This document shows, piece after piece, positions 1 to 7,853 of a stretch of 44,027 nucleotides of DNA. How positions within the stretch are numbered: position 1 is the stretch's first letter; every line of letters begins with the position of its first letter. Both the position numbers and the translations under genes were made by a program. Source of the DNA: Exiguobacterium sp. (GTDB taxonomy: Bacteria; Bacillota; Bacilli; Exiguobacteriales; Exiguobacteriaceae); assembly GCF_020832205.1 (NCBI RefSeq), contig NZ_JAFIFD010000009.1:1-44027 (forward strand). Direction: 5' to 3'. The notes under the pieces were generated by a model. The model was not told the origin of the DNA and did not search any database. It saw nothing but the letters and a program-made list of their open reading frames with translations.

Positions 1-526
1 CCGGGTCCACGACAGTCTTCAACACTTCACTGCCGCGCGGGTTTCCGATGACGCGGACGTTCGCCCCAGGGAAATGCGATTCTGACCCCGCGAAAGACAA
101 AGCGACCCGGTCTGCTTTTTTCGATAAGAACTTGTTCGTCAGTCCCGGGATGCTGTTTTGTTCATGCAAGATGGTCGGAATCCCAAGTTGTTGGGCCGTA
201 AAGACGACCGGACCGGAAACGAAACCGCCCGTGCCGATGACGACGTCCGGACGGAACGCCTTCATCTCTTTTCGAAGCTCCAGGACCGCTTTCAAGAACC
301 AAAAGCCTGTCTTGACGTTCTCGAGCGATAACGACCGTTTCAAACCCGCGATTCGAATCGATTTGAACGGAATGCCGGCCCGAGGTACGAGATCAGCCTC
401 GAGACCGTTCTCCGTACCGATATAGAGCACTTGTAAATCAGGATGGCGTTCTTTCAACGTGTCTAGTAGCGCGAGGGCCGGGTAGATGTGTCCACCCGTC
501 CCGCCGCCTGAAATGATGACTTTCAT
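1..526 (-). CDS. murG: UDP-GlcNAc transferase MurG, N-terminal part (cut by window edge)
   Basis: MurG adds GlcNAc to undecaprenyl-PP-MurNAc-pentapeptide (lipid I) to give lipid II at the inner face of the membrane. The reading frame starts at the ATG at 526 and reads MKVIISGGGTGGHIYPA, with the glycine-rich GGGTGGH loop that is the signature of the family. Further on come TENGLE, a GTGGFVSGP stretch and HEQNSIPG, all typical of the N-terminal acceptor/membrane-binding domain. About 175 codons are visible; a full MurG is about 360 residues, so the donor-binding half lies beyond base 1. The start codon overlaps the murD stop as ATGA, so the two are translationally coupled. Confidence 0.97.
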   Translation of the reverse strand, partial: MKVIISGGGTGGHIYPALALLDTLKERHPDLQVLYIGTENGLEADLVPRAGIPFKSIRIAGLKRSLSLENVKTGFWFLKAVLELRKEMKAFRPDVVIGTGGFVSGPVVFTAQQLGIPTILHEQNSIPGLTNKFLSKKADRVALSFAGSESHFPGANVRVIGNPRGSEVLKTVVDP

Positions 527-1860
527 CGGTTCGCCTCCTCGTATTTGCGGACGAGGTCCACGAAATGCTCGCCCCGCTCCTCGAACGTCTTATACTGATC
601 CCAACTCGCGCATGCGGGTGACAGCAAGAGCACATCATCTTCTGCCGACTGTCGAAATGCGAGCGGCACTGCCGCCTCGAGCGTGTCGACTGCGAAAGAT
701 GGGATCCCTTGTGATTCGCCGAGCGTCTTAAACCGTTCAGCCGTCTCTCCATAGGCGACGACCGCTTTGACACGCGCCATCGCCGGGATGAGTGAGGCGA
801 GATCGGCGCCGCGCTCAAGTCCGCCGCAAAGCCAGACGATCGGCGATGTGAAGCCGGCCAGCGCCGCTTCTGTCGCCACGTTGTTCGTCGCTTTCGAGTC
901 GTTGTAAACATTGCGGCCGAGGATGCGACCGACATTTTCCGTGCGATGGGCCACGCCGCCGAACGTCCGTAAGACGCGCTCGACGTGCGAGCGTGGGATG
1001 TCGAACGGCTCAATGAGTAGTAGCGCCGCCAATACGTTCTCGACGTTATGGGCGCCGCCTAAGGCAAGCTCTGACACCGGTATGACGGCGTTCCCGTGCA
1101 ACGTGATCCAGCCGTCTGTGACGCATGCATCTCCGGCCTCATAACCGAACGTTTGCGCCGTCAACTGTTCCGGCACTCGTTTCATCACTTCCGCATCGGC
1201 TCGCTTGACGACGAGTCGGTCGGCATCGGTCATATTGCGGAACAAGTTCCCTTTTGCGTCGGCGTATGATTCAAAGTCGCCGTGGTAATCGAGGTGTGCT
1301 TCTGACAAATTGAGAAGCGCCGCCGCTTTTGGATGGAACGCCTCGACACCCATCAATTGAAAGCTCGAGAGTTCGATGACGATGATGTCATCCGCTTGCG
1401 CTTTCGACGCGACTTCGATTGCCGGGAACCCGATGTTTCCGGCCACATGCACAGGACGCGTCCCACCTTTTAACAGCTCGTGTACGAGTGTCGTCGTCGT
1501 CGTCTTTCCGTTCGAACCGGTGATGCCGACGAACGTCGCATCTGTCGCCAAATAAGCGAGCTCGACTTCGGTATAAATCGGCATGTGACGTGTCAACGCT
1601 TCTTGGAGCAACGGGATGTGATACGGAATCCCTGGGTTTTTGACGATGACGTCCGTCTCATCCAACAACGTGAGCGGGTGAGACCCGAAAATCGACCGGA
1701 CTCCGAGCGTCTCGATTTTTGCCCGTTCTTCCGCTGTCGGCTCGGAGCCGGCATTGATCGTCACGATCGCTCCGACGTCGTTTAAGTAGGCGGCCGCGGC
1801 GATTCCGCTACGGGCGGCGCCGAGGACGAGGACGCGCTTACCTTTCCACTGCTTTTGCAT
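523..1860 (-). CDS. murD: UDP-N-acetylmuramoylalanine--D-glutamate ligase MurD
   Basis: MurD is the cytoplasmic ATP-dependent ligase adding D-Glu to UDP-MurNAc-L-Ala. Visible are an N-terminal Rossmann-like start (VLVLGAARSGIAAA), the Mur ligase ATP loop GITGSNGKTTTT, the metal/carbamyl-lysine region SEAHLDYHG, NDSKATN, and a C-terminal domain with the LLSPACASWDQ motif. I place the start at the ATG at 1860 (MQKQWKGK, 445 residues) because GGTGG lies about 6 nt upstream. The frame extends to an ATG at 1872, 3 nt after the mraY stop, but that start has no good ribosome site. The family is about 450 residues. It is part of murF-mraY-murD-murG, with an ATGA overlap into murG. Confidence 0.97.
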   Translation of the reverse strand: MQKQWKGKRVLVLGAARSGIAAAAYLNDVGAIVTINAGSEPTAEERAKIETLGVRSIFGSHPLTLLDETDVIVKNPGIPYHIPLLQEALTRHMPIYTEVELAYLATDATFVGITGSNGKTTTTTLVHELLKGGTRPVHVAGNIGFPAIEVASKAQADDIIVIELSSFQLMGVEAFHPKAAALLNLSEAHLDYHGDFESYADAKGNLFRNMTDADRLVVKRADAEVMKRVPEQLTAQTFGYEAGDACVTDGWITLHGNAVIPVSELALGGAHNVENVLAALLLIEPFDIPRSHVERVLRTFGGVAHRTENVGRILGRNVYNDSKATNNVATEAALAGFTSPIVWLCGGLERGADLASLIPAMARVKAVVAYGETAERFKTLGESQGIPSFAVDTLEAAVPLAFRQSAEDDVLLLSPACASWDQYKTFEERGEHFVDLVRKYEEANR

Positions 1861-1875
1861 CTGTTCCACCATCCA

Positions 1876-2835
1876 TTACATGAGTAGTAACGACAAGACT
1901 GCCGTGATCAAGCTGATTCCACCAAACGTCAAGACGATGCGCCATTCCGACCAACCGACCATTTCGAAATGATGGTGAATCGGGCTCATCTTGAAGATGC
2001 GTTTCCCAGTCGTTTTGAACGAGAGGACTTGCAAGATGACACTGAGCGTCTCGATGACGAAGATGATACCGACGAAGACGAGCAACAGCTCGAGCTTCAG
2101 CATGAGTGCAAGTCCGGCGACCGCACCGCCAAGGGCGAGCGATCCCGTGTCACCCATGAAGATTTTCGCCGGGTATTTATTGAAGACGAGGAATCCGAGA
2201 AGTGCCCCGACCGCACTGAAAGCGAACCAGGCGACACCGACCTCGTCTTGCCCGAGCGCGTAAATTCCGAAGAATGCGAACGTCGGGATGGCCGAAAACG
2301 ACACGAGGCCGTCGAGGCCGTCCGTCAAGTTGACAGCGTTCGAGAAACCGACAAGCCAGAAAATGACGATAGCGACATACAACCAACCCGTATCAAACGC
2401 AATCGAAGTGAACGGGATTTGAATCGTCGTGTCCAACCCTTCTCCGAGTGAAAGGAACCACACGAACAAGACCGAGACGACAATTTGTCCAATCAATTTT
2501 TGAAGCGATGTGAGACCGAGGTTTCGTTTGTTCACGACTTTAATGTAGTCGTCTAGGAAACCGATCACCCCGAATGCGAGCGTGACGAACAAGAGTGTCC
2601 CGAAGCCCGCTACCGCGTCCCCGAAGATGAGGGAGACGATGAAGCCGATGACGAGCGCGAGCAAGATGACGATGCCGCCCATCGTCGGCGTCCCAGATTT
2701 CTTTTGATGCCAATCCGGGCCTTCATCGCGGATTTCTTGTCCGAATTTCAATTGGCGCAATGCGGGAATGGCCCGCGGCATGACGACCAATACGGTCAAT
2801 AATGAACTGATTAAGACGATTAAACTGATTAACAT
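1876..2835 (-). CDS. mraY: phospho-N-acetylmuramoyl-pentapeptide transferase MraY
   Basis: MraY moves phospho-MurNAc-pentapeptide from UDP to undecaprenyl phosphate, forming lipid I; it is an integral membrane protein with about ten helices. The 319-residue product is highly hydrophobic and carries the family landmarks: [10 protein letters not shown] near residue 46, FLDDYIKV near 95, [12 protein letters not shown] near 166, the [10 protein letters not shown] loop near 230, and a C-terminal MSPIHHHFE histidine motif near 284. Length and motifs are those of a full enzyme. The start ATG at 2835 has GAGGT 7-8 nt upstream. It lies between murF (22 nt upstream) and murD (a few nt downstream) in one operon. 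Confidence 0.98.
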   Translation of the reverse strand: MLISLIVLISSLLTVLVVMPRAIPALRQLKFGQEIRDEGPDWHQKKSGTPTMGGIVILLALVIGFIVSLIFGDAVAGFGTLLFVTLAFGVIGFLDDYIKVVNKRNLGLTSLQKLIGQIVVSVLFVWFLSLGEGLDTTIQIPFTSIAFDTGWLYVAIVIFWLVGFSNAVNLTDGLDGLVSFSAIPTFAFFGIYALGQDEVGVAWFAFSAVGALLGFLVFNKYPAKIFMGDTGSLALGGAVAGLALMLKLELLLVFVGIIFVIETLSVILQVLSFKTTGKRIFKMSPIHHHFEMVGWSEWRIVLTFGGISLITAVLSLLLM

Positions 2836-2857
2836 GTTCGTACCTCACTACTCTTTA

Positions 2858-4162
2858 TTATTGAACTAGACGCTCGAGCGCCAGTCCTCGCGATGCTTTT
2901 AACAATATCACAGTCTGTGGTCGTTGATAACTGCCAAGGAGCGGTTTCGCCTCCTCGACCGTGGCGACGCAAGTCACGTTGACGCCGTCGTCCGTCACTC
3001 CGTCTCGGATCCATTTCGCTTTGTCTCCGATCAAGATACAGTCTGTGACCGGTGCCGTGATGACGCGGCCGACTTGAACGTGTTGATCGACCTCGTCGGC
3101 GCCAAGTTCGTACATGTCCCCAAGGACGAGCACACGGCGGCTGAACCCCTCGAGCGATTTCACGGTCTCGATGGCAGCGATCATCGATGTCGGACTCGCG
3201 TTGTAGGCGTCGTTGATCAAATGCGCGTCGCCGAACATTTGCTTTTCCATCCGCATCGTCGTCAGCTTGACGCGGTCGAGACCGCGCTGGATTGTCGCCT
3301 CGTCGAGTCCGAAATGGCGTCCGCAGGCGATGGCGTAGGCCGCGTTTCGGATTTGATGGGCGCCGAGCACTTTCAGCTCAAACAACTCGCCGTCGTAACG
3401 GAAGATGGACGCATCGAACGTCGTCTCGACGACCTCGATTTTCCCGTCAGCGTCCGCGGCGTAGCCGACACGGAAGCCTTCCCCGGCAAGAAGCGGCTCG
3501 TCCGCATCGACGATCAGCACGCCGTCCGGTTTCAAACCGGCATTAATTTCAAGTTTCGCCTTGGCGATGCCTTGACGTCCCCCGACTTGCTCGCCGTGCG
3601 ATTCACCGATGTTCGTGACAAATGCGACGTCCGGTTTGGCGATCTTCGATAACAATTCGATTTGACCGAAGCCGTTCATGCCCATCTCAAGGACCGCAAC
3701 TTCCGTATCGCGCGGCATGCGCAACACCGTGAGCGGCAATCCGACGTCGGAGTTGAAGTTTCCGGCCGTCTTGTGCGTCTTGAACTTCTCTTCGAGCACG
3801 ACCGCGACCATGTCTTTCGTCGACGTCTTTCCGTTCGATCCCGTAATCGCGACGACGAGCGGGTTGATGTCCGCCAAGTAACGGGCGGCCGCCTCTTGAA
3901 GCGCCTTGAGTGGAGACGGCACCGGAATCGTCACGATCCCTTCCGGCTGTTCACGCCCTTCTTCCCAAAACGTGACGATGGCGCCTTGCTCGATCGCCTT
4001 GTCGATGTAATCATGTCCGTCGACACGCGCCCCGATGATCGGGACGAACAACCCGTCTTGATTGTCGTCTCGTGAATCCGTCGCGACGTTCCGCACTTCC
4101 CGCACGTCGTCCGACTCGATACCGAACCAGCTTGCCAATGTTTGAATCGTCAATTGTTCCAT
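2858..4162 (-). CDS. murF: UDP-MurNAc-tripeptide--D-Ala-D-Ala ligase MurF
   Basis: MurF adds D-Ala-D-Ala to the UDP-MurNAc-tripeptide, the last cytoplasmic step of precursor synthesis. The 434-residue protein shows the Mur ligase order: N-terminal UMP-binding domain with ATDSRDD, central ATPase with AITGSNGKTSTKD near residue 107, TAGNFNSDVGLPLT, the MurF-type EMGMNGFGQ, a metal/ATP region with NIGESHGE, and a C-terminal domain with NDAYNASPTSM. GNFN..GLPLT and EMGMN separate it from MurE. The start at 4162 follows AGGAGG by about 7 nt. It is odd in its place: Bacillus carries spoVD-murE here and keeps murF beside ddl. A hairpin terminator lies just upstream, between pbpB and murF. Confidence 0.96.
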   Translation of the reverse strand: MEQLTIQTLASWFGIESDDVREVRNVATDSRDDNQDGLFVPIIGARVDGHDYIDKAIEQGAIVTFWEEGREQPEGIVTIPVPSPLKALQEAAARYLADINPLVVAITGSNGKTSTKDMVAVVLEEKFKTHKTAGNFNSDVGLPLTVLRMPRDTEVAVLEMGMNGFGQIELLSKIAKPDVAFVTNIGESHGEQVGGRQGIAKAKLEINAGLKPDGVLIVDADEPLLAGEGFRVGYAADADGKIEVVETTFDASIFRYDGELFELKVLGAHQIRNAAYAIACGRHFGLDEATIQRGLDRVKLTTMRMEKQMFGDAHLINDAYNASPTSMIAAIETVKSLEGFSRRVLVLGDMYELGADEVDQHVQVGRVITAPVTDCILIGDKAKWIRDGVTDDGVNVTCVATVEEAKPLLGSYQRPQTVILLKASRGLALERLVQ

Positions 4163-4187
4163 CCGTTATTCCTCCTGTGACAAAGGA

Positions 4188-4209
4188 AAAGAGAGCCGAG
4201 GCCCTCTTT
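4188..4209 (-). terminator. hairpin between pbpB and murF
   Basis: On the minus strand a 10-bp stem (AAAGAGGGCC against GGCTCTCTTT, one G-U pair, very short loop) ends in TTTTCC. It starts shortly after the pbpB stop and lies ahead of the murF ribosome site, so it may end or attenuate transcription inside the dcw cluster. The T-run is short, so termination may be partial. Confidence 0.6.
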
Positions 4210-4220
4210 ATCCCTTTGCG

Positions 4221-6368
4221 TTAGTTCGACGGAGACTCGAGTCTCACTTTCAACGTCGCCCCGGTTTTGACTGGCTTGTCTTTCCCGATCGACTGGGAAG
4301 TGACAAATCCGGTCCCGTCTATCTCTAAATTCAATTGGTACAAAGTAGCCAAACGTTTCACGTCACGCAGCGACCATCCGGACAAGTTCGGCATTGCGAA
4401 CGTATCCGCCGTTTTTAACAGCAGCCGCTCGCCGACGACGTACGATTGTCCTTCGACCGGGCTTTGAGCGGACACCGCCGCCCCTCCGCCGAGTAAGATC
4501 GGGGCGAATGAGGCCGTTTTCGCTTTCATGACCGCTTCGTCACGACCGAGGTCGACGTAAGACTCCGTCGTCTTCGTTGACGCGTCGACCGCCTTCTCTT
4601 GCTTTTCAGGTTCGACGCTCCGGTAACGGAGCGCCACGTCCATCACGTCTTTGAACAGCGGTGCCATGATGCGCGGCCCTGTCGTCGACGAGTCGCTGTT
4701 CGGACGGTCGACGGCGATATACATGACGAGCTCCGGGTCGTCTTCCGGCGCCATGCCGACGAACGAGTGAATGTACTGACCGCTCAAATATTTGCCGTTT
4801 TCAGCGATTTGGGCCGTACCCGTTTTTCCGATGACCCGATAATTCTCAAGGGCGTACAGTTGACCGGTACCGAGGTCGCTGTTGACGACCCCGTCGAGTG
4901 CCTCACGCGTCAATTTGGCCGCTTCGGCGGTGATCGGTTGACCGACGACTTTCGGATTCGTCGTCCGAATCGTCTCGCCGGTCTCTCGGTTGACAACTTT
5001 TTTAATGACGTGCGGTTGCTTCATCGTCCCATCCGTCGCGATGGCTGACGTCGCTTGCAAAATTTGCATCGGCGTCACCGCGGTCGATTGGCCCCATGCC
5101 GTGATGAGCACGTTGAGCGGGCTTTCAAAGTCGTATTGACTGTTGACCTCGCCCGGCAAATCGACGCCGGTGCGTTGGTCGAATTTAAATGCGTTGAAAT
5201 AGTCTTCATACCGGCTCAAGCCGAGACGTTCATTGGCCATGATGGAGAACGCCACGTTTGACGAATGCCAGACGCCTTCTACCATAGGAATCGTACCCCA
5301 TCCGGTAATGTTGTAATCATTGAACGTCGTCCGTCCATACGTATAGGAGCCCGACTTGTACAGTTCGTTCGGGTCGAATACCCCTTCATTGATCGCCGCG
5401 GCGAGCGTAAAGATTTTCATCGTCGACCCCGGCTCGAAACGAGACGAGACGGAGAAGTTGCTATACGACGTGATTTCGCGTGTGTTCGGGTCAAATGACG
5501 GCCGATCCGACAGCGCCACGATTTCTCCCGTCTTCGGGTCCATGATGATCGCCGTCGCATTTTTCGGCGCATACTCTTTATACATCTCGTCCATCTTCGT
5601 ATCGAGCAGCTGTTGAATGCGGTGATCGATCGTCAACTGGACGTCCGCGCCGTCTTCCGGCTCGATGCGCAACTGTTCATCGCTCGCGATGAGCTGACGG
5701 CCGGCGAGGTCTTTCTCGAACCGGTTCAAGCCGTACGATTCACTTAAAATATCGTTTAACGACTTCTCGATCCCAAGTTCTCCGACGAGCTCGATCCGTC
5801 CGTTCTGGTCAATCTTTTGGGCGTAGCCGATGACGCTTGAGGCGAACACTTTATTCGGATAATACCGCTTCGGTTCTTCGACGAACGTGATGCCCGGCAG
5901 TTCGAACGCCTCGATCTCTTCTTTTTGTTCAACCGTCAAATCGCGTCCGGGGACACCGAATTCGATTTGACCCCGGTCGACGTTTTGCTCGAGCCGCTTC
6001 AAAATATCGGCTTCCGTCATTGGAATGACGGTCGCAAGCTCGCGTGCCGCTTCCGGAAACTCTTCCGGCAACAGCGTCTTCCCTTCGACTCGCTCACCCC
6101 CGAGTTTTAAGACGGCGACGACGCGATACGACGGAATGTTGATGGCGATCGGTTGACCGAAGCGGTCAAAGATCTCACCACGTTCCGCTTTCAGCGTGCT
6201 GACCGCTTTCCACCGTTCTTCTTCGGCAAAAGCGAGCATGTTCTCCCCTTTGTACGTTTGGAAGACAGATAGATAAAAAAACCAACCGACAAAAAATAAA
6301 AAGAGCGGTGTGAAGCAAACAATCGCCACCCACGCCACTCTTTTTTTACTCTGTTGTAGAGAGTTCAT
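4221..6368 (-). CDS. pbpB: division transpeptidase, class B penicillin-binding protein with PASTA domain (PBP2B type)
   Basis: This is the septal D,D-transpeptidase that crosslinks peptidoglycan with FtsW, the FtsI/PBP2B role. The 715 residues comprise a short cytoplasmic tail, one membrane helix at about 11-35, a dimerisation domain to about 200, and a transpeptidase domain carrying the active-site STMK (serine about 315), SSN at about 369 and KTGT at about 515. A C-terminal PASTA segment follows from about residue 655 (TFAMPNLSGWSLRDVKRLA). The start overlaps the ftsL stop (TGATG), with AGGTG upstream. Position after rsmH and ftsL fits PBP2B; the Bacillus paralogue SpoVD is not present. Which PBP2B-like orthologue this is cannot be settled without a tree. 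Confidence 0.93.
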   Translation of the reverse strand: MNSLQQSKKRVAWVAIVCFTPLFLFFVGWFFYLSVFQTYKGENMLAFAEEERWKAVSTLKAERGEIFDRFGQPIAINIPSYRVVAVLKLGGERVEGKTLLPEEFPEAARELATVIPMTEADILKRLEQNVDRGQIEFGVPGRDLTVEQKEEIEAFELPGITFVEEPKRYYPNKVFASSVIGYAQKIDQNGRIELVGELGIEKSLNDILSESYGLNRFEKDLAGRQLIASDEQLRIEPEDGADVQLTIDHRIQQLLDTKMDEMYKEYAPKNATAIIMDPKTGEIVALSDRPSFDPNTREITSYSNFSVSSRFEPGSTMKIFTLAAAINEGVFDPNELYKSGSYTYGRTTFNDYNITGWGTIPMVEGVWHSSNVAFSIMANERLGLSRYEDYFNAFKFDQRTGVDLPGEVNSQYDFESPLNVLITAWGQSTAVTPMQILQATSAIATDGTMKQPHVIKKVVNRETGETIRTTNPKVVGQPITAEAAKLTREALDGVVNSDLGTGQLYALENYRVIGKTGTAQIAENGKYLSGQYIHSFVGMAPEDDPELVMYIAVDRPNSDSSTTGPRIMAPLFKDVMDVALRYRSVEPEKQEKAVDASTKTTESYVDLGRDEAVMKAKTASFAPILLGGGAAVSAQSPVEGQSYVVGERLLLKTADTFAMPNLSGWSLRDVKRLATLYQLNLEIDGTGFVTSQSIGKDKPVKTGATLKVRLESPSN

Positions 6369-6730
6369 CAGTCAATCACCTTGACGTTCTTCTCATTGAA
6401 CTGCATTCCGAGCTTTTCAGCTATCGCATAGATTCTCTCTGGCGAGCTAAGTTGGGCGATCTCATACTTCAGTTCTTCGTTTTCTTTGGCAATTGTGTTC
6501 GTCTCTTGAGTAATCAAGGCCGTATCACGCATGATGTTGTACGCTTCATTATGTTTCGACACCGTGATGCCACCGAACAAGACGACAGAACCGATCATCG
6601 TCGGGTACAGGATGGATTCGAACAAAGTCAACGTACGTCGTTTTGGAGCAGGTATCGGTCGTTCTTGCGGAATCGGATTTCGATTCGGTGAAACGTGAGG
6701 CTGCAAAGCCTTGCGGGCAGCTTCTGGCAT
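6368..6730 (-). CDS. ftsL: cell division protein FtsL
   Basis: This is a small bitopic divisome protein that partners DivIC/FtsB and DivIB/FtsQ. The 120 residues have a basic, proline-rich cytoplasmic tail (about 1-35), one membrane helix at about 36-55 (SILYPTMIGSVVLFGGITV), and an extracellular coiled-coil with NTIAKENEELKYEIAQLSS followed by PERIYAIAEKLGM, the usual end of FtsL. The sequence is weakly conserved in the family, so the call rests on topology, the terminal motif and its place between rsmH and the transpeptidase gene. The start at 6730 follows GGAGGG by 8 nt; the stop overlaps the pbpB start. Confidence 0.9.
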   Translation of the reverse strand: MPEAARKALQPHVSPNRNPIPQERPIPAPKRRTLTLFESILYPTMIGSVVLFGGITVSKHNEAYNIMRDTALITQETNTIAKENEELKYEIAQLSSPERIYAIAEKLGMQFNEKNVKVID

Positions 6731-6753
6731 CAGGTATCCCTCCTACGTACAGT

Positions 6754-7686
6754 CTATTTTTGTTTTTCGGCGACCCGAAGCTTCGCTGAGCGGGCACGTC
6801 GATTATCTTCAAGTTCATCGCCGCCGGCCGTGATCGGCTTTCGGGTGATGAGCTTCAATTCTGGCTCGAACTCTTTCGGGATGACCGGCAGCCCCGGTGG
6901 AAGCTGAGGATGCTGGCTCTTTTCTTTGAACACTTGTTTGCAAATCCGATCTTCGAGCGAGTGGAACGTGATGACACAAATCCGTCCGTGAATGGCGAGC
7001 ATGTCGATCGCATCTTGGACAGCGCGGTCGAACACGTTCAATTCATCATTGACAGCGATGCGAATCGCTTGGAACGTCCGCTTGGCGGGATGACCGCCTT
7101 TGCGTCGCGCCGGCGCCGGGATCGCCTCTTTGATCAAGTCGACGAGTTCAAACGTCGTCTCGATCGGCTTTTCGGCACGGGCTTGTTCGATTTTGCGGGC
7201 GATTTGCTTCGAGAACTTCTCTTCCCCGTATGTAAAGAAGATGCGGGCCAAGTCCCCGAACGCCCATTCATTGACGACATGATAGGCCGAAAATGGGTTT
7301 GATCGATCCATGCGCATGTCGAGTGGGGCATCATAGTTGTAACTAAACCCGCGCTCCGCCTCATCAAGTTGCGGTGATGAGACACCGAGGTCAAACAAGA
7401 CACCATCAACTTGTGTGACGCCACGCGCGTGTAGCTCGTCTTTCAAGTGGACGAAGTTGCTCTTTATGAACGTAACCCGATCCTCATATGGAGCCAAGCG
7501 CTCTTTCGCGTGCGCGAGGGCGACGTCATCTTGGTCGAAGGCGTATAGATGGCCTGTCGTCAATCGTTTGACAATCTCTTCACTGTGACCGGCTCCTCCT
7601 AACGTGCAATCGACATAAATTCCGTCCGGTTGGATGTTCAACCCTTCGATGGACTCCATTTTTAAAACCGTTTCGTGCTCAAACAT
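6754..7686 (-). CDS. rsmH: 16S rRNA (cytosine-1402-N4)-methyltransferase RsmH (MraW)
   Basis: RsmH methylates N4 of C1402 in 16S rRNA using S-adenosylmethionine. The 310-residue protein opens with [15 protein letters not shown], followed by the SAM loop [12 protein letters not shown], the acidic YAFDQDD, the [14 protein letters not shown] motif, [27 protein letters not shown], and the C-terminal ITFHSLEDR. All are hallmarks of MraW and the length is normal. It is the first gene of the dcw operon here, with its own promoter just upstream; the usual preceding gene mraZ is missing. The ribosome site GAGAGGG lies ahead of the ATG at 7686. Confidence 0.97.
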   Translation of the reverse strand: MFEHETVLKMESIEGLNIQPDGIYVDCTLGGAGHSEEIVKRLTTGHLYAFDQDDVALAHAKERLAPYEDRVTFIKSNFVHLKDELHARGVTQVDGVLFDLGVSSPQLDEAERGFSYNYDAPLDMRMDRSNPFSAYHVVNEWAFGDLARIFFTYGEEKFSKQIARKIEQARAEKPIETTFELVDLIKEAIPAPARRKGGHPAKRTFQAIRIAVNDELNVFDRAVQDAIDMLAIHGRICVITFHSLEDRICKQVFKEKSQHPQLPPGLPVIPKEFEPELKLITRKPITAGGDELEDNRRARSAKLRVAEKQK

Positions 7687-7723
7687 ACAAAAACCCTCTC
7701 ACCCTACATTTTTCAACTGTTTT

Positions 7724-7753
7724 ATTACACTTACTTTATCATAAAAATGTCAA
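7724..7753 (-). promoter_or_regulatory. sigma-A type promoter for the rsmH/dcw operon
   Basis: Read on the minus strand: -35 TTGACA (7748-7753), 18-nt spacer, -10 TGTAAT (7724-7729), about 40 nt ahead of the rsmH start. It lies between the bshC terminator and rsmH, so it likely drives the whole division and wall cluster. Confidence 0.7.
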
Positions 7754-7801
7754 GCTCCGCATTCGTTTTTAACGAAAATAGGAAACAAAAAGGTAACAAA
7801 C

Positions 7802-7829
7802 AAAAAAGATTCCCCGATTGCACGGGGAA
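7802..7829 (-). terminator. terminator after bshC
   Basis: On the minus strand a 7-bp stem TTCCCCG/CGGGGAA with a 6-nt loop, followed by a run of T (complement of 7802-7807). It separates bshC from the dcw promoter. Confidence 0.8.
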
Positions 7830-7853
7830 CCGTCCAAAACGACTGTATTTTTT

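Noticed and set aside
2924-3652. 242-codon open frame on the plus strand opposite murF
   Set aside because: Shadow frame caused by biased third positions; no motif or ribosome site.
7687-7853. Possible mraZ remnant upstream of rsmH
   Set aside because: Only a terminator, a promoter and a ribosome site are seen; no MraZ-like peptide in any frame.
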